From positions 1,488,001 to 1,552,000 of the forward strand of contig OZ252237.1 in assembly GCA_965249525.1 (NCBI GenBank): a stretch of 64,000 bases of DNA. Reading direction: 5' to 3'. Made by a program: the position numbers and the translations under genes. Below the pieces are notes generated by a model that saw only the letters and a list, made by a program, of their open reading frames with translations, was not told the DNA's origin and did not search any database. Below are positions 62,801 through 64,000 of the stretch, in pieces; position 1 is the first letter of the stretch, and every line of letters starts with the position of its first letter. This stretch comes from G965240465 sp965249525 (GTDB lineage: Bacteria > SAR324 > JACQKK01).

Positions 62801-64000
62801 ATGCGGTATTTGAGTACGCGGGGGCAAGTGGGAGTGAGTGATTTTGAATCTGTAGTGATGCGAGGTTTGGCTGCGGACGGGGGTTTGTATGTGCCAGAGA
62901 CGCTGCCTCGGCTGAGAACCCCCATGTCACAATGGTCAGAGCAATCATTTGTGGATTGGATGATAGAGATTGTGGGTTTGTATAGCAGCCAGACACTTGA
63001 TAAGGAAGAGCTGGAGAGATTGGTGCGCTCCAGTTATGGCGAATTTTCCCATGCAGAGGTAACTCCCTTGGTACAGGTGGGTCCGATGTGGGTATGCGAG
63101 TTGTTTCATGGTCCTACCTTGGCGTTTAAAGATATCGCCATGCAGTTGCTGGGTCGTCTTTTTGAGTATTTTTTGCGCCGTCGGGGACAACACATGACCA
63201 TTGTGGCAGCCACCTCTGGAGATACAGGAGCAGCTGCTGCAGAGGCTCTGCGTGGTCGTGCAGGAGTGGAAACTTTTGTGTTCTATCCTAAGGGACGTAT
63301 TGCTCCATTGGTAGAGCAGCAAATCACCTCAGTTGCCGACAGCAATGTCCATGCGGTAGCGGTGGAAGGCAGTTTTGATGACTGCCAAGCACTGGTCAAA
63401 GGACTGTTTGCCCAAGAGACTTTTCGTGATGAATTTCAGCTGGCTGCGGTGAATTCCATCAATTGGGCACGTGTGATGGCGCAAATTCCCTATTTTTTTT
63501 ATGCATACGGTCAGTTGGTGGCGCAAAAAGTAGTACAGGCTGGTCAACCTGTTTGTTTCTGCATCCCTTCGGGAAACTTTGGTCACGCCTATGCCGGCCT
63601 GCTGGCTTGGCGAATGGGCTTGCCGGTTTCCAAGCTGCTGGTGGCTACCAACCGTAATCAAGTTCTCTATCATGCCATCCAACAAGGTCGCCTAAGCCAA
63701 GGAATCGTCCAGCAAACCTTGAGTCCTTCTATGGATATCCAAATCTCCAGCAATTTTGAACGCTACTTGTTTGATCTAAGCAAGCGCAACAGCAACCAAC
63801 TGCGCCAATGGATGCAGCAGCTAGAAAGTGGCGCAAAGGTTGAATTACCATCAGAATGCAAAGAACAGATGAGAACACAGCTGCTAGCTGAAAGTGTGGA
63901 TGATGATACCACCTTAAAAGTGATAGCTTCAGTGCAGCAGCGTTACCAGTACCTACTAGACCCCCACAGTGCTGTGGGTTGGCAAGTAGCCGAAGCCAAT
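62801..64000 (+). CDS. thrC: Threonine synthase (5' part, runs off the window)
   Basis: The first 400 codons of a PLP-dependent enzyme that converts O-phosphohomoserine to threonine. Signatures: MRYLSTRGQVGVSDFESVVM at the start, the PLP Lys K110 in HGPTLAFKDIAMQLL, ATSGDTGAAAAEAL (phosphate loop), VNSINWARVMAQIPYFF and CIPSGNFGHAYAG. The family is about 465-480 aa, so the missing end is short. An in-frame stop just upstream of ATG 62801 fixes the start. It is divergent from the Fur-family gene. Confidence 0.95.
   Translation, partial: MRYLSTRGQVGVSDFESVVMRGLAADGGLYVPETLPRLRTPMSQWSEQSFVDWMIEIVGLYSSQTLDKEELERLVRSSYGEFSHAEVTPLVQVGPMWVCELFHGPTLAFKDIAMQLLGRLFEYFLRRRGQHMTIVAATSGDTGAAAAEALRGRAGVETFVFYPKGRIAPLVEQQITSVADSNVHAVAVEGSFDDCQALVKGLFAQETFRDEFQLAAVNSINWARVMAQIPYFFYAYGQLVAQKVVQAGQPVCFCIPSGNFGHAYAGLLAWRMGLPVSKLLVATNRNQVLYHAIQQGRLSQGIVQQTLSPSMDIQISSNFERYLFDLSKRNSNQLRQWMQQLESGAKVELPSECKEQMRTQLLAESVDDDTTLKVIASVQQRYQYLLDPHSAVGWQVAEAN

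Noticed and set aside
1..64000. CRISPR array, IS element or prophage
   Set aside because: No regularly spaced repeats, transposase, integrase with attachment sites or phage structural genes were seen; the only tyrosine recombinase is Xer-like and degenerate.

Overview
This window looks like the chromosome of a Gram-negative proteobacterium. It encodes LpxB, a family 9 heptosyltransferase-like enzyme, the Tat translocase subunit TatC with a twin-arginine client (MsrP), a Fur-family regulator, lipoproteins with clear lipoboxes, GlnE, ClpB/ClpX and a periplasmic Prc protease. A plant/alphaproteobacterial-type glutamate-cysteine ligase, a fused TrpE(G), bifunctional RibBA and a DUF2333 protein hint at an alphaproteobacterial or magnetococcal relative, but I cannot fix the taxon from this sequence. 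No rRNA, insertion sequence, prophage or CRISPR array was seen; one tRNA-Gly(TCC) lies at the left edge.

Layout. 1-6360: tRNA-Gly, a tiny ParS/Xre-antitoxin-like protein, and a minus-strand operon gshA-glnE-folB-folM-like. 6567-12156: a catalytically degenerate Xer recombinase, a small basic protein, then riboflavin genes (RibD reductase domain, ribBA, ribH) and a CCA-adding enzyme. 12221-15819: clpB and a membrane protein. 15900-18850: a two-gene, translationally coupled module of a DndC/SspD-like sulfur-transfer enzyme and a DUF262-DUF1524 (SspE/GmrSD-like) protein, the best candidate here for an undescribed defence system. 18878-25046: selD (a selenoprotein with in-frame UGA), tatC, trpE(G) with a Trp-containing leader ORF, and uvrC. 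25237-36557: aroB, a RadC fused to an endonuclease III-like segment, argS, recD2, anmK, prc, a Trm112-like protein and a BolA-like protein. 36627-44357: a large TPR protein, DUF2333, msrP, a TerB/PH-like protein, lipA and scpB. 44438-48856: a minus-strand run of a YfgM-like protein, rpoZ-like, lipoprotein, small protein, lpxB and GT9. 49063-52634: metX, the separate RibD deaminase, clpX and a YqeY-like protein. 52728-54362: a second, AT-rich DUF262 gene. 54707-64000: amidase, ankyrin protein, TIR-like protein, gltD, DnaC-like ATPase, propeller lipoprotein, Fur-family regulator and the 5' part of thrC.

Connections. RibD is split: its deaminase (50235-50717) and reductase (7975-8736) are about 42 kb apart, the latter next to ribBA-ribH. 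The tRNA-Gly has no encoded CCA, consistent with the CCA-adding enzyme. TatC would export MsrP. SelD makes selenophosphate and needs selenocysteine insertion for its own synthesis. Three AT-rich segments (about 16800-18850, 52640-54360 and 57540-58140) hold the defence-like genes and look acquired. By eye, many genes are also G/T-rich on the coding strand at the 5' end and C/A-rich toward the 3' end.
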